Source of the DNA: Methyloversatilis sp.
GTDB lineage: Bacteria; Pseudomonadota; Gammaproteobacteria; Burkholderiales; Rhodocyclaceae
NCBI RefSeq assembly: GCF_030698125.1
Contig: NZ_JAUYNV010000004.1
Span: 62,001-126,000, forward strand
Reading direction: 5' to 3'
DNA: 64,000 nucleotides
Shown here one piece after another: positions 29,447-37,253 of the stretch. The position numbers and the translations under genes were made by a program. Position 1 is the first letter of the stretch; every line of letters begins with the position of its first letter. A model generated the notes under the pieces. The model was given only the letters and a program-made list of their open reading frames with translations. It was not told the origin of the DNA and ran no database searches.

Positions 29447-30109
29447 TCACAGCGTCACCAGTTGATGGCGGGCGGCAAAGCTCACCAGTTCGACCGGGTT
29501 CTTGATGTCGAGTTTTTCGAACAATCGCGCCCGATAGGTGCTGATGGTGTTGGCCGACAGCGACAGTTCGCGCGCGATGTCGCCCACGCTGTGGCCGCTG
29601 GCGAGCAGCTTGAGCACCTGCATTTCGCGGTTCGACAGGCTGTCCAGCGGGCTGGCGGGGGTGTCGCTGCGCACGCCGAAAGCCAGCCGCTCGGCCAGTT
29701 CGGGTGTCACGAACAGGCCGCCGCGCGCGACGCGGGCGATGGCGTCGAACAGCTGTTCGGTCGAACAGCCCTTGTTCAGGTATCCGGCTGCGCCGCTCTT
29801 GAGCGCGCGCACGCCGAACTGCGATTCCGGATAGGTGGACAGCATCAGCACCGCGACCTGCGGGAATTCGCTGCGCAGCTGCTTCAGCACGTCGAAGCCG
29901 TCGCGGTCATTCAGCGCGATGTCGAGCAGCACCACGTCGGCACCGTCGGTGCGCAACAGTCGCATCAGGTCCGGGCCGCCAGCCGCTTCGCCGACGACGG
30001 CGATGGCCGGGTTTTCACCGAGGATCTGCGCGATGCCCCGGCGCAACATCAGATGATCGTCAACGATGACGACGCGCGTGGGGCGGGTGGCGTCCATGAA
30101 GGAATTCAT
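29447..30109 (-). CDS. LuxR/NarL-type response regulator
   Basis: A 220-residue two-component regulator. The receiver domain (about 11-128) has the acidic pair in VVIVDDHLMLRRG, phospho-acceptor D63 in VVLLDIALNDRDG and the conserved Lys in GAAGYLNKGC. The C-terminal LuxR helix-turn-helix is LSNREMQVLKLLASGHSVGDIARELSLSANTISTYRARLFEKL. Its start overlaps the stop of the PAS-domain histidine kinase gene by 3 bases, so the kinase is its likely partner. Targets are not known. Confidence 0.92.
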   Translation of the reverse strand: MNSFMDATRPTRVVIVDDHLMLRRGIAQILGENPAIAVVGEAAGGPDLMRLLRTDGADVVLLDIALNDRDGFDVLKQLRSEFPQVAVLMLSTYPESQFGVRALKSGAAGYLNKGCSTEQLFDAIARVARGGLFVTPELAERLAFGVRSDTPASPLDSLSNREMQVLKLLASGHSVGDIARELSLSANTISTYRARLFEKLDIKNPVELVSFAARHQLVTL

Positions 30110-31293
30110 CGGGTCGAATCCGGTACGCGCAGCGTGACCGTCGTGCCGGCGCCCGGTGCGCTGTCGATCTGCAATTCGCCGCCCAGCACGCGGGTGCGTT
30201 CGTACATGCCGAGCAGGCCGAACGAGGTGGGCTGTGCCGGCACCTGCATGCCGCGACCGTTGTCGCAGATGCGCAATTCGATGTGGCTGGCCGCGCCGGT
30301 CACCTCCACCTGCACTTCGGTGGCGCCAGCGTGACGCGCGATATTGGTCAGCACTTCCTGTACGACGCGATACACCGCCACTTCGGCGCTGCGCCCGAGC
30401 CGGCGCTCCGGCCCGGCGTCAGGCACGTGCAGCGTGCAGCGCACGCCGCTGCGCGCCTGCATTTCTTGCAACTGCCACTCGATCGCCGCCCACAGGCCGA
30501 GGTGGTCGAGCACGCCGGGCCGCAGGTCGGTCAGGATGCGCCGCACCGCGCCCAGCGCCTGCCGGGTCACGCCGACCATGTCGTCGAATTTGCGTTCGAG
30601 CGTGTCGTCGCGCGCCAACTTGGCGCGCAGCCAGTTCAGGTCGAACTGCAGCGCGGTCAGCGACGCGCCCAGTTCGTCGTGGATTTCGCGTGCGATGTGG
30701 GCGCGCTCGTCCTCGCGCACCTGCTGCAGGTGCGCCGACAGCCGTTGCAGCGCGCCGTGCGATTGCTGCAGCCGTGCGTTGGCCTGTGACAGCGCGGCGG
30801 TGCGTTCCGACACGCGCCGTTCCAGTTCGGCATGATTGGCGCGCAGCACCGCCTCGGCCTGCTTGCGTTCGCTGATGTCGGCGAAGGTGACCACGGCGCC
30901 GACAATCTGGCCGGCGTCGCGGATCGGGTAGGACGTGTACTCGGCCGGAAAGGCGCTGCCGTCGCGCCGCCACAGCACTTCGGATTCGACCCGCACGCCG
31001 CGCCCTTCCTGGAAGGCACGGAAGATCGGACAGTCCTCGACCTCGTAACAGCGGCCGTCGGAATGCGCGTGGTGGATCAGGTAGTGCATGTTGCGGCCGA
31101 GCACTTCGTCGGCGTCGAAACCGATCAGTTCGGCGCCGGCGCGATTGATGAAGATGCAGCGGCCACGCTGGTCGATGCCGTAGATCCCTTCGCCGGCCGA
31201 CTCCAGCAACATTTCGAGCTGGTGCCGCCAGGCAGCGTGATGCGACAGGTGGTGGAGGTTGGCAAACACGGTGCGCACGTCGAAGCGATGCAC
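30106..31293 (-). CDS. PAS-domain sensor histidine kinase, NarX/DegS type
   Basis: Up to 395 residues from GTG 31293, with no membrane segment, so a cytoplasmic sensor. A PAS domain (about 25-145) includes EGIYGIDQRGRCIFINRAGAELIG and a PAC segment. A coiled coil (about 145-195) leads into a HisKA_3 domain with H205 in EDERAHIAREIHDELGASL, then an HATPase with ICDNGRGM and FGLLGMYERTRVLGG. It phosphorylates the overlapping LuxR regulator, by inference. The start is unsure: a sigma-54 promoter at 31300-31315 would start transcription near 31290, so GTG 31278, GTG 31269 or ATG 31212 are alternatives. No heme or other cofactor motif was identified in the PAS domain. Confidence 0.88.
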   Translation of the reverse strand: MHRFDVRTVFANLHHLSHHAAWRHQLEMLLESAGEGIYGIDQRGRCIFINRAGAELIGFDADEVLGRNMHYLIHHAHSDGRCYEVEDCPIFRAFQEGRGVRVESEVLWRRDGSAFPAEYTSYPIRDAGQIVGAVVTFADISERKQAEAVLRANHAELERRVSERTAALSQANARLQQSHGALQRLSAHLQQVREDERAHIAREIHDELGASLTALQFDLNWLRAKLARDDTLERKFDDMVGVTRQALGAVRRILTDLRPGVLDHLGLWAAIEWQLQEMQARSGVRCTLHVPDAGPERRLGRSAEVAVYRVVQEVLTNIARHAGATEVQVEVTGAASHIELRICDNGRGMQVPAQPTSFGLLGMYERTRVLGGELQIDSAPGAGTTVTLRVPDSTR

Positions 31294-31299
31294 CAGCCC

Positions 31300-31315
31300 T
31301 GCATCAAGCGTGCCA
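31300..31315 (-). promoter_or_regulatory. Sigma-54 promoter before the PAS kinase operon
   Basis: On the minus strand the sequence reads TGGCACGCTTGATGCA, a full match to TGGCACG at -24 with GC at -12 and the exact ten-base GG-to-GC spacing. Transcription would start near 31290 and run into the PAS kinase and LuxR regulator genes. The gene just upstream encodes a sigma-54 activator. Confidence 0.7.
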
Positions 31316-31317
31316 AA

Positions 31318-31404
31318 CGGTGCACCGGTCGTCTTCCATGCACCGGCGCGGGTTTGCCTGCGATCGGCCGATGCACGCAGACGGTGCGCGCACCGATCTG
31401 GTGC
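31318..31404. promoter_or_regulatory. TGCACC dyads, candidate activator sites
   Basis: Three inverted repeats share a TGCACC-type half site: CGGTGCACCG (31318-31327), CGGTGCGCGCACCG (31382-31395) and GCACC-GATCT-GGTGC (31390-31404). A single half site TGCACCGG lies at 31339-31346. They sit right behind the -24 element and 65-90 bp upstream of it, the usual place for enhancer sites of NtrC-type activators. Confidence 0.45.
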
Positions 31405-31406
31405 AA

Positions 31407-32819
31407 TCAGGCAGGCGCGTCGCGCAGCCGCAGTGCGCCGTCGGTGTCGCCGGCTTCGATCAGCCCCAGTTCTTCATAGCGGCGCAACTTGCGCCACAGC
31501 GACACGCGGTCGATGCCGAGCAGGCGCGCTGCCATGGCGCGGTTGCCGCCGACTTCGGCCAGCACGTCGAGGATGTGCGAGCGCTCGACGCTTTCCAGCG
31601 TGCGGATTTCGCCACCCGTGCGGCTGCCCGCATCGCGATGAACCGCCGACGCGGCAAATCCGGCCGGCAGGTCCGCCTCGCCCAGCATGCTGCCGCTGGC
31701 CAGTGCCACGCCGCGTTCGATCAGGTTTTCAAGCTCGCGCACATTACCCGGGTAGTCGTAGGCGCAAAGCTTCTGCATCGCCGACGGCGCGATGGCGGTG
31801 ACCGGCTTGCCCATCGCCAGTGCGGCGCGTCGCAGGAACTGTTGCGCCAGCAGCGGAATGTCTTCGCGCCGGGCACGCAACGGCGGCAACTGCAGCGTGA
31901 CCACATTGAGCCGGAAGTAGATGTCCTGCCGGAACGTGCCGGCTTCGACCGCACTGCGCGGTTCGCGATTGGTGGCCGCGAGAAAACGCACGTCGGCACG
32001 CACCGGCTCGGTGCCGCCGACCCGCATGTATTCCCGCTCCTGCAACAGTCGCAGCAGCTTGACCTGCATCGCCGCAGACATTTCGGTTACTTCGTCGAGA
32101 AACAGCGTACCGCACTGCGCCGCCTCGACCAGGCCGCCGCGCGATTGCTGGGCGCCTGTATAGGCGCCCTTTTCGTGACCGAACAGTTCGTTGGCCAGCA
32201 GGTCTTCGCTCAGCGCGCCGCAATTGATCGCCACGAAAGGCCCGCCGGCGCGTCGACTGTGCGCGTGCAGGTGGCGCGCCAGCAATTCCTTGCCGGTACC
32301 TGTTTCGCCGACGATGAGCACGTTGCAATCGGTCGGCGCCACGCCGCGCGCGATGTCGAGAATGGCGCGCATGCCGCCGTCGCGCGTGATGATGCGTTCT
32401 TCGGCGGCCTGCTCGACCAACTGGCGCAAACGGTGGTTTTCGGCGCGCAACTGCGCCTTGTCGGCCGCCTCGCGCACCAGCTTGCGCACCTCGCCCAGCC
32501 GGAATGGCTTGGAAATGTAATAGAAGGCGCCGGTGCGCATTGCCTCGACCGCCGATTCGGTGGTCGCAAAGCCGGTCACCACGAGCACTTCCATGTCGGG
32601 CCAGGCCTCGCGCGCGCGGCGCAACAGATCGAGGCCATCCATGCCGGGCATGCGCACGTCGGTCAGCATGACCTCGAAGTCGCGCGCGCGCAGCAGCGCC
32701 AGTGCGCTGTCGCCGTTGTCGGCGGTCGTGACATCGAAGCCGTCGCGCCGCAGGGCAGTGGCCAGCCCCTCGCGGGCAACCGCCTCGTCATCGACCAGCA
32801 GTACGCGTGCTCCACTCAT
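31407..32819 (-). CDS. NtrC-family sigma-54-dependent response regulator
   Basis: A 470-residue three-domain activator. The receiver (about 5-118) has phospho-acceptor D54 in VMLTDVRMPGMDG and K104 in YISKPF. The AAA+ domain (about 143-370) has Walker A GETGTGKE (171-178), the sigma-54 contact loop GAYTGA (218-223), Walker B GTLFLDEV and the R-finger region. The Fis-type helix-turn-helix near the C-terminus is GGNRAMAARLLGIDRVSLWRKLRRY. Its ATG overlaps the stop of the histidine kinase gene upstream by 4 bases, so the pair is a two-component system. Two -24/-12 promoters flank this gene pair and are its obvious candidate targets. Confidence 0.95.
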   Translation of the reverse strand: MSGARVLLVDDEAVAREGLATALRRDGFDVTTADNGDSALALLRARDFEVMLTDVRMPGMDGLDLLRRAREAWPDMEVLVVTGFATTESAVEAMRTGAFYYISKPFRLGEVRKLVREAADKAQLRAENHRLRQLVEQAAEERIITRDGGMRAILDIARGVAPTDCNVLIVGETGTGKELLARHLHAHSRRAGGPFVAINCGALSEDLLANELFGHEKGAYTGAQQSRGGLVEAAQCGTLFLDEVTEMSAAMQVKLLRLLQEREYMRVGGTEPVRADVRFLAATNREPRSAVEAGTFRQDIYFRLNVVTLQLPPLRARREDIPLLAQQFLRRAALAMGKPVTAIAPSAMQKLCAYDYPGNVRELENLIERGVALASGSMLGEADLPAGFAASAVHRDAGSRTGGEIRTLESVERSHILDVLAEVGGNRAMAARLLGIDRVSLWRKLRRYEELGLIEAGDTDGALRLRDAPA

Positions 32820-34252
32820 GATGTTTCCTCCGCTGGTATCCAGACCGTGACGCAGGCGCCGCCGTCCGGTTCGAGAGCGATGCTGACCCGGCCGCCGTGT
32901 TCGGCCGCGATTTCATGCACCACGAACAGCCCGAGCCCGGAGCCCTTGCCGACCGGTTTGGTCGTGAAGAAAGGGTCGAACACGCGCTGCAGATTGCCCG
33001 GCGCAATGCCGGGGCCGTTGTCGCACACTTCGATCGCCGTGCCGCCGTCGCGCTGCATGCCGCTGACCACGATGTGGGGCGTGGTCGCGGTTTCGTCGCA
33101 GGCTTCGAGCGCATTGCGGATCAGGTTGAGCAGCGCCTGCTGGATGCGCTGGCCGTCGGCGTGGATTTCCAGCGCCGGGTCGATGTGCAGCGTGACGGCG
33201 TCGCCGGCGTCCGGCTGTTCGGCGCGCAGCAGCGCGATGGTTTCCTCGACCAGTGGCCGCAGTGGCTGGCGCACCAGCGCGAAGTGGCTGTCGCGCGCGA
33301 AGGCGAGCAGCGTGCGCACGATGCGCTGGGCGCGCTGCACCTGATCGTCGATCTGTTCGACAAAGGCATTGAGCGGGGTGGCGTCGCTCCGCTCGGGTTC
33401 TTCGAGCAGCAGCTGGGCGTTGAGCGAAATATTGGACAGCGGGTTGTTCAGCTCGTGTGCCACGCCGGACAGCATGGTGCCCAGCGAGGCCAGCCGCGCG
33501 GTGCGCAGTACGGCCAGCTGGCGTTCTTCGAGGTCGCCGAGCGCCCGATTGAAGGCGTCGACCAGCGCCGCGATCTCGTCGTCGTGGTCGCGCGGCGTCA
33601 GGCGCGCCAGATTGCCGGTACCGACCCGCGCCAGATCGCTTTCGACCTCGCGCAGCGGTACCACGACGCGCCGTGTCACCAGCTGGCCAATGCCCAGTAC
33701 CAGCACGATGGCGGCGAACATGATCACGTACAGCCGCGATTCCTGACCGGTCAGCGCGCTGCGCATGGCTTCGCGCGCCTGGTCGGACAGGCGTTCGCTG
33801 CTGTCGAACACCTGTTTGCCGACGGCCTCCATGCGCTCTTCCAGCGGCGAAATCGGGTCGGTCGGCTTGATGCGGCGCTGCAGGCGGTCGTCCAGCAGGT
33901 CGCGCCAGTCAGTCAGCGACTGCTCAAGTTCGTCGAGCGCAAAGCCGGGTGCGGCGCGCTGCATCAGCGGGCGGTCGCGCCCGATCAGCGCCAGCGCCTC
34001 TTCCGCCTTGCTCACTGCCGCCTTCAGTTCCGATGGTTTGCGGAACAGCAGGTAATTCTTCTCCAGCCGGCGCGCCTCGCGCACCACATCGTGCATGCGC
34101 GTGACCTTGTATTCGTCGTCGACGTGCGACAGCAGGCCGCGCACCTGTTCGAGTGCTGCGAACACCAGCAGCACGAACAGGCCGCCGAGCACGATGTAGC
34201 CGAGCAGGATCTTGCCGTGCAGCGATCGGGGCAACAGTTTCATCAATTGCAT
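32816..34252 (-). CDS. Membrane sensor histidine kinase, partner of the NtrC-type regulator
   Basis: About 478 residues from ATG 34252. Membrane segment 1 (about 14-34), a helical periplasmic domain (about 35-172, with REARRLEKNYLLFRKPSEL) like four-helix sensor bundles, membrane segment 2 (about 175-192), and a HAMP domain (to about 245). HisKA has H266 in MLSGVAHELNNPLSNIS. The HATPase domain has LLNLIRNALEA, CDNGPGIAP and GKGSGLGLFVVHEIAAEHGG. The ligand is not evident. Start is uncertain: ATG 34243 and ATG 34312 are in frame and none has a clear ribosome site. The gene is divergent from a sigma-54 promoter 190 bp away. Confidence 0.9.
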   Translation of the reverse strand: MQLMKLLPRSLHGKILLGYIVLGGLFVLLVFAALEQVRGLLSHVDDEYKVTRMHDVVREARRLEKNYLLFRKPSELKAAVSKAEEALALIGRDRPLMQRAAPGFALDELEQSLTDWRDLLDDRLQRRIKPTDPISPLEERMEAVGKQVFDSSERLSDQAREAMRSALTGQESRLYVIMFAAIVLVLGIGQLVTRRVVVPLREVESDLARVGTGNLARLTPRDHDDEIAALVDAFNRALGDLEERQLAVLRTARLASLGTMLSGVAHELNNPLSNISLNAQLLLEEPERSDATPLNAFVEQIDDQVQRAQRIVRTLLAFARDSHFALVRQPLRPLVEETIALLRAEQPDAGDAVTLHIDPALEIHADGQRIQQALLNLIRNALEACDETATTPHIVVSGMQRDGGTAIEVCDNGPGIAPGNLQRVFDPFFTTKPVGKGSGLGLFVVHEIAAEHGGRVSIALEPDGGACVTVWIPAEETS

Positions 34253-34442
34253 GTTGAAACGTTGCGTTGCGGATTTCAACGGTAATGCGAACGGCGCATC
34301 GGTCAGTTTCATGCGGGTTTTCGTCGGTCGGACAGGCATGAATAGCCCGGGCCGCTGCATTGTGCAACGTCTGCTGAATGCGAAAACCGGGGCGGGATGA
34401 GAGAACATAATGAAATCAGAGACTTGAGATATTTTATTGGAC

Positions 34443-34458
34443 TGGCACATCCCCTGCT
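34443..34458 (+). promoter_or_regulatory. Sigma-54 promoter of the small RNA
   Basis: TGGCACATCCCCTGCT: TGGCAC at -24, GC at -12 with exactly ten bases between GG and GC, and TGCT matching the TGCW end of the consensus. Predicted start about 34469. No convincing protein-coding start follows before a strong terminator at 34572-34605. Confidence 0.7.
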
Positions 34459-34468
34459 AGAACTTCCG

Positions 34469-34605
34469 TGCCAGCTCTGTGGCCACCGCCCGACGGCTCC
34501 TCGGACGGTGGCCGGTGGCAGGGGGCAATGGGGAGGCCGGTTTGCCAGCGGACTGAACCGGTTCTTTTGTGCGGCTCGCGACTCCTTCGCGAGCCGTTTT
34601 TCTTT
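34469..34605 (+). ncRNA. Probable sigma-54-dependent small regulatory RNA
   Basis: About 137 nt between a -24/-12 promoter and a Rho-independent terminator. Predicted folds: TGCCA (34469-34473) with TGGCA (34516-34520) outside GGCCACCG (34481-34488) with CGGTGGCC (34506-34513); then CCGGTT with AACCGG around 34537-34560; then the terminator. The loop of the first hairpin has CTCCTC (34497-34502) and the terminator loop is CTCCT (34582-34586), both complementary to AGGAG ribosome sites. GGA triplets at 34503, 34532 and 34550 could alternatively bind CsrA. No convincing ORF with a ribosome site lies inside. I do not recognise it as a known RNA family. The rest of the 34253-34760 gap holds the two promoter elements and a GCTCCGG/CCGGAGC inverted repeat at 34651-34679 before ccmA. 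Confidence 0.65.
34572..34605 (+). terminator. Rho-independent terminator of the small RNA
   Basis: A perfect 10-bp stem, CGGCTCGCGA (34572-34581) with TCGCGAGCCG (34587-34596), loop CTCCT, followed by TTTTTCTTT. It is one of the two best intrinsic terminators in the window. Confidence 0.9.
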
Positions 34606-34760
34606 GTGTCGTTTCCGTCCCTTTACTGCTTTCGCGATTCGTCCTGCCTCGCTCCGGGCCCGCGACGCGATGCCGGAGCCCCTGCCCGCTCACATCACCA
34701 GACCTTCGCGCACCGGTTTAACGGATAATTCGCGGCCGCCCACCCGTCGCGGCGCCGTTC

Positions 34761-35429
34761 ATGCTGTCCGAACCGTCCATGCCTGAATCTTCCGCCCCGC
34801 TGCTTGAAACCCGCGCCCTGACCTGTGTGCGCGGTCGTGCGCGGCTGTTCGCCGGGCTCGACCTGACGCTCGGCGAGGGTGAGTTGCTGCACGTCGCCGG
34901 TGCCAACGGCAGTGGCAAGACCAGCCTGCTGCGCATCCTGTGCGGCCTGTCGGAACCGGAATCGGGCGAGCTGCGCTGGCGTGGCCAGCCGGCCCGGTCG
35001 GTGCGCGACGACTGGCGCGGCGGCATGCTGTATCTGGGTCACCGCAACGGCGTGAAGGACGATTTCACGCCGCTGGAAAACCTGCACGCGAGTGCCGCCA
35101 TCGCCGGCGAGCGCATCGCCGACACAGTGCTGCTCGAGGCGCTGGTCGACATCGGTCTGGCCGCGCGTCTCGATGTGCCGGCGCGCAGCCTGTCGCAAGG
35201 TCAGCGCCGGCGCGTGGCGCTGGCGCGCCTGCTGGCCGATACGCGCAGCGCGCTGTGGATACTCGACGAACCTTTCACTGCGCTCGACGTGCGCGCCGTT
35301 GCGGTGCTGGCTGCGGCGATGGCCGCGCATCTGCGACGGGGTGGCGCGCTGATCTACACCACGCATCAGCCGGTGGACATCGAAGCCGAGCGCCGGCAGA
35401 CACTCAATCTGGATGATTACGCATGCTGA
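34761..35429 (+). CDS. ccmA: CcmA, ATPase of the heme-handling cytochrome c maturation ABC complex
   Basis: A 222-residue ABC ATPase. Walker A is VAGANGSGKTSLLRIL, the signature is RSLSQGQRRRVALARLLA and Walker B is LWILDEPFTALD. With CcmB, CcmC and CcmD it releases heme-loaded CcmE for cytochrome c assembly in the periplasm. ATG 34761 and ATG 34779 are both possible starts; neither has a good ribosome site, and the second would give MPESSAPLLETRAL. The gene overlaps ccmB by 7 bp. It is the first of nine ccm genes on this strand. Confidence 0.95.
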   Translation: MLSEPSMPESSAPLLETRALTCVRGRARLFAGLDLTLGEGELLHVAGANGSGKTSLLRILCGLSEPESGELRWRGQPARSVRDDWRGGMLYLGHRNGVKDDFTPLENLHASAAIAGERIADTVLLEALVDIGLAARLDVPARSLSQGQRRRVALARLLADTRSALWILDEPFTALDVRAVAVLAAAMAAHLRRGGALIYTTHQPVDIEAERRQTLNLDDYAC

Positions 35430-36091
35430 GGCTGTTCGTGTCGGTGGTGCGCCGCGACCTGCTGCTGGCCTGGCGACGGCGCTCCGACGTGCTGACCGCG
35501 CTCGGCTTCTTCCTGCTGGTGACCAGCCTTTTTCCGTTGGGAGTCGGGCCGGAACCGGAGCAACTGAGCCACATCGCGGCCGGCGTCATGTGGGTCGCCG
35601 CGCTGCTGGCGACGCTGCTGTCGGTCAGCCGGCTGTTCGAATCGGACGAAGCCGACGGCACGCTGGAACAGATGCTGCTGTCGGTCGAGCCCTTGCCCGT
35701 CATCGTGCTGGGCAAGGTATGCGCCTACTGGCTGCTGACCGGCCTGCCGCTGGTCGTGATTGCGCCGCTGATCGGGCTGCAGTTCAACCTGTCGGCCGAC
35801 GAAACCCTGATCGTGTGCGCCACGCTGCTGGTCGGCACGCCCTCGCTGTCGCTGCTCGGCGCAGTCGGTGCCTCGCTGACTCTGGGCCTGCGTGGCGGTG
35901 GTGCGCTGATCGCGCTGCTGGTACTGCCGCTGTACGTGCCGGTGCTGATCTTCGGCGCCGGTGCGCTCGATGCATGGCGTGCCGGACTGGGCATACAGTC
36001 GCATCTGGCGCTGCTGTCGGCGGTGCTTCTGGTCGCCCTGGCGGTGTGCCCTCTGGCCAGCGCCACCGCGCTGCGGATCGCTCAGGATTGA
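35423..36091 (+). CDS. ccmB: CcmB, heme exporter ABC membrane subunit
   Basis: A 222-residue membrane protein with six hydrophobic segments, the size and topology of CcmB. It begins LRLFVSVVRRDLLLAWRRRSD, with the conserved RRDL, and has the EADGTLEQMLLS segment typical of the family. It is the membrane partner of CcmA in the System I complex. The start lies 7 bp inside ccmA. Unlike the other ccm genes, which overlap or nearly touch, it is separated from ccmC by 173 bp that contain long inverted repeats. Confidence 0.95.
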   Translation: MLRLFVSVVRRDLLLAWRRRSDVLTALGFFLLVTSLFPLGVGPEPEQLSHIAAGVMWVAALLATLLSVSRLFESDEADGTLEQMLLSVEPLPVIVLGKVCAYWLLTGLPLVVIAPLIGLQFNLSADETLIVCATLLVGTPSLSLLGAVGASLTLGLRGGGALIALLVLPLYVPVLIFGAGALDAWRAGLGIQSHLALLSAVLLVALAVCPLASATALRIAQD

Positions 36092-36148
36092 ACTGTTTTT
36101 GCAGCATTCGGGCCAAAGCAGCGAGTCGGTTAAACTGTCCGCCGCTGA

Positions 36149-36224
36149 TGTGGCAGGCGGTCGCTTTCAAAGGTGACCGGGCCTGTACCGTACGACCGCC
36201 ATTCCCTGCCACACCCCGGTCACC
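36149..36224 (+). promoter_or_regulatory. Structured RNA leader of ccmC, possible pseudoknot or switch
   Basis: Two interlocked inverted repeats. Stem 1: TGTGGCAGG (36149-36157) with CCTGCCACA (36205-36213), extended by CGGTCG (36158-36163) with CGACCG (36193-36198), leaving a 6-base bulge. Stem 2: GGTGACCGGG (36172-36181), inside the loop of stem 1, with CCCGGTCACC (36215-36224). In total 25 perfectly complementary base pairs in 76 nt. The element ends 40 bp before the ccmC ATG. I do not recognise it as a known riboswitch class. The ccmB-ccmC gap has nothing else notable. Confidence 0.6.
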
Positions 36225-36264
36225 CCACCGCGCAACCTGAACCCGGATCAACCCGAAACTGCTG

Positions 36265-37059
36265 ATGTCTGATTCACCGCTTACTGCCACGCGCGCGCCG
36301 TCGTCCGGCTTCAGCCTCTTTTACTACGCCAGTCCGCAAACCTTCTTTCCGCTCGCCGGCAAGCTGCTGTGGCCGACCTGGATCATCGCCATCGTGCTGA
36401 CGATCGCCGGTCTCTACACCGGCTTCTTCATCGCGCCGACCGACGCCACCCAGGGCGACAGCTACCGCATCATCTTCATCCACGTGCCCGCCGCGTGGAT
36501 GTCGATGGTGATCTATCTGGTGATGGCCTTCTGGTGCGCGGTCGGGCTCATTTTCAACACCCGGCTGTCCTTCATGATGTCGAGCGCGCTGGCGCCGACC
36601 GGCGCGCTGTGGGCCTTCATCGCGCTGTGGACCGGCGCGCTGTGGGGCAAGCCGACCTGGGGCACCTACTGGGTGTGGGACGCGCGACTCACTTCGGAAC
36701 TGATCCTGTTCTTCCTGTACTGCGGTTACATGGCGCTGCAGGCGGCCATCGACGATCCGCGCCGGGCTGATCGCGCTGGCGCGCTGATCGCCATCGTCGG
36801 TGCGATCAACGTGCCGATCATCTATTTTTCGGTGAAGTGGTGGAACACCCTGCATCAGGGAGCGTCTGTAAGCCTGACGCAGTCACCGTCGATGGCCAGC
36901 ACCATGCTCACCGGCATGCTGCTGATGGCGCTGGCGGCGTGGGCTTACACGATAGGTGTGGCGCTGGTGCGCGTGCGCGCCATCATGATCGAACGCGAGC
37001 GGCACACCGACTGGGTGCGTCAGCTCGGCAATGCAACAGCAGGAGGCAGCAAGGCATGA
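36265..37059 (+). CDS. ccmC: CcmC, heme-handling membrane protein
   Basis: A 264-residue protein with six membrane segments and the tryptophan-rich WWD-type motif [19 protein letters not shown], plus the conserved flanking histidines ([11 protein letters not shown] and WWNTLHQG). It delivers heme to His of CcmE in the periplasm. The N-terminus is about 20 residues longer than E. coli CcmC. ATG 36265 has no clear ribosome site, which fits control by the structured leader upstream. Its stop overlaps the ccmD start in ATGA. Confidence 0.95.
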   Translation: MSDSPLTATRAPSSGFSLFYYASPQTFFPLAGKLLWPTWIIAIVLTIAGLYTGFFIAPTDATQGDSYRIIFIHVPAAWMSMVIYLVMAFWCAVGLIFNTRLSFMMSSALAPTGALWAFIALWTGALWGKPTWGTYWVWDARLTSELILFFLYCGYMALQAAIDDPRRADRAGALIAIVGAINVPIIYFSVKWWNTLHQGASVSLTQSPSMASTMLTGMLLMALAAWAYTIGVALVRVRAIMIERERHTDWVRQLGNATAGGSKA

Positions 37060-37253
37060 ACTGGGAAAGCGCCAGCCACTTCTGGGCGATGGGCGGTTAC
37101 GGATTTTTCGTGTGGGGCTCGTACGCGGTGACCGCGCTGCTGATCGGCGCCGAACTGGTGCTGGTCGCGCGGCGCATGCGCGCAGCGTGCGCCGGCGCGG
37201 CACGCGACGTGGCCATCGAACGCATCGATGCCGACCGGCGGGGGCGCGCATGA
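37056..37253 (+). CDS. ccmD: CcmD, small subunit of the heme exporter
   Basis: A 65-residue protein with one membrane helix ([24 protein letters not shown]) and a charged cytoplasmic tail. The start [26 protein letters not shown] is typical of CcmD, which holds CcmE to the CcmABC complex. It overlaps ccmC by 4 bp and ccmE by 4 bp. It is short and easily missed, but position and sequence are clear. Confidence 0.9.
   Translation: MNWESASHFWAMGGYGFFVWGSYAVTALLIGAELVLVARRMRAACAGAARDVAIERIDADRRGRA

Noticed and set aside
34397-34786. A protein-coding gene over the small-RNA region
   Set aside because: The frame begins before the promoter, has no ribosome site, and runs through a strong terminator; its residues show no pattern.
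35413-36240. A plus-strand frame running from ccmB through the ccmB-ccmC gap
   Set aside because: It is out of frame with ccmB, Arg/Ala-rich and has no ribosome site or domain; the gap is better explained as an RNA leader.
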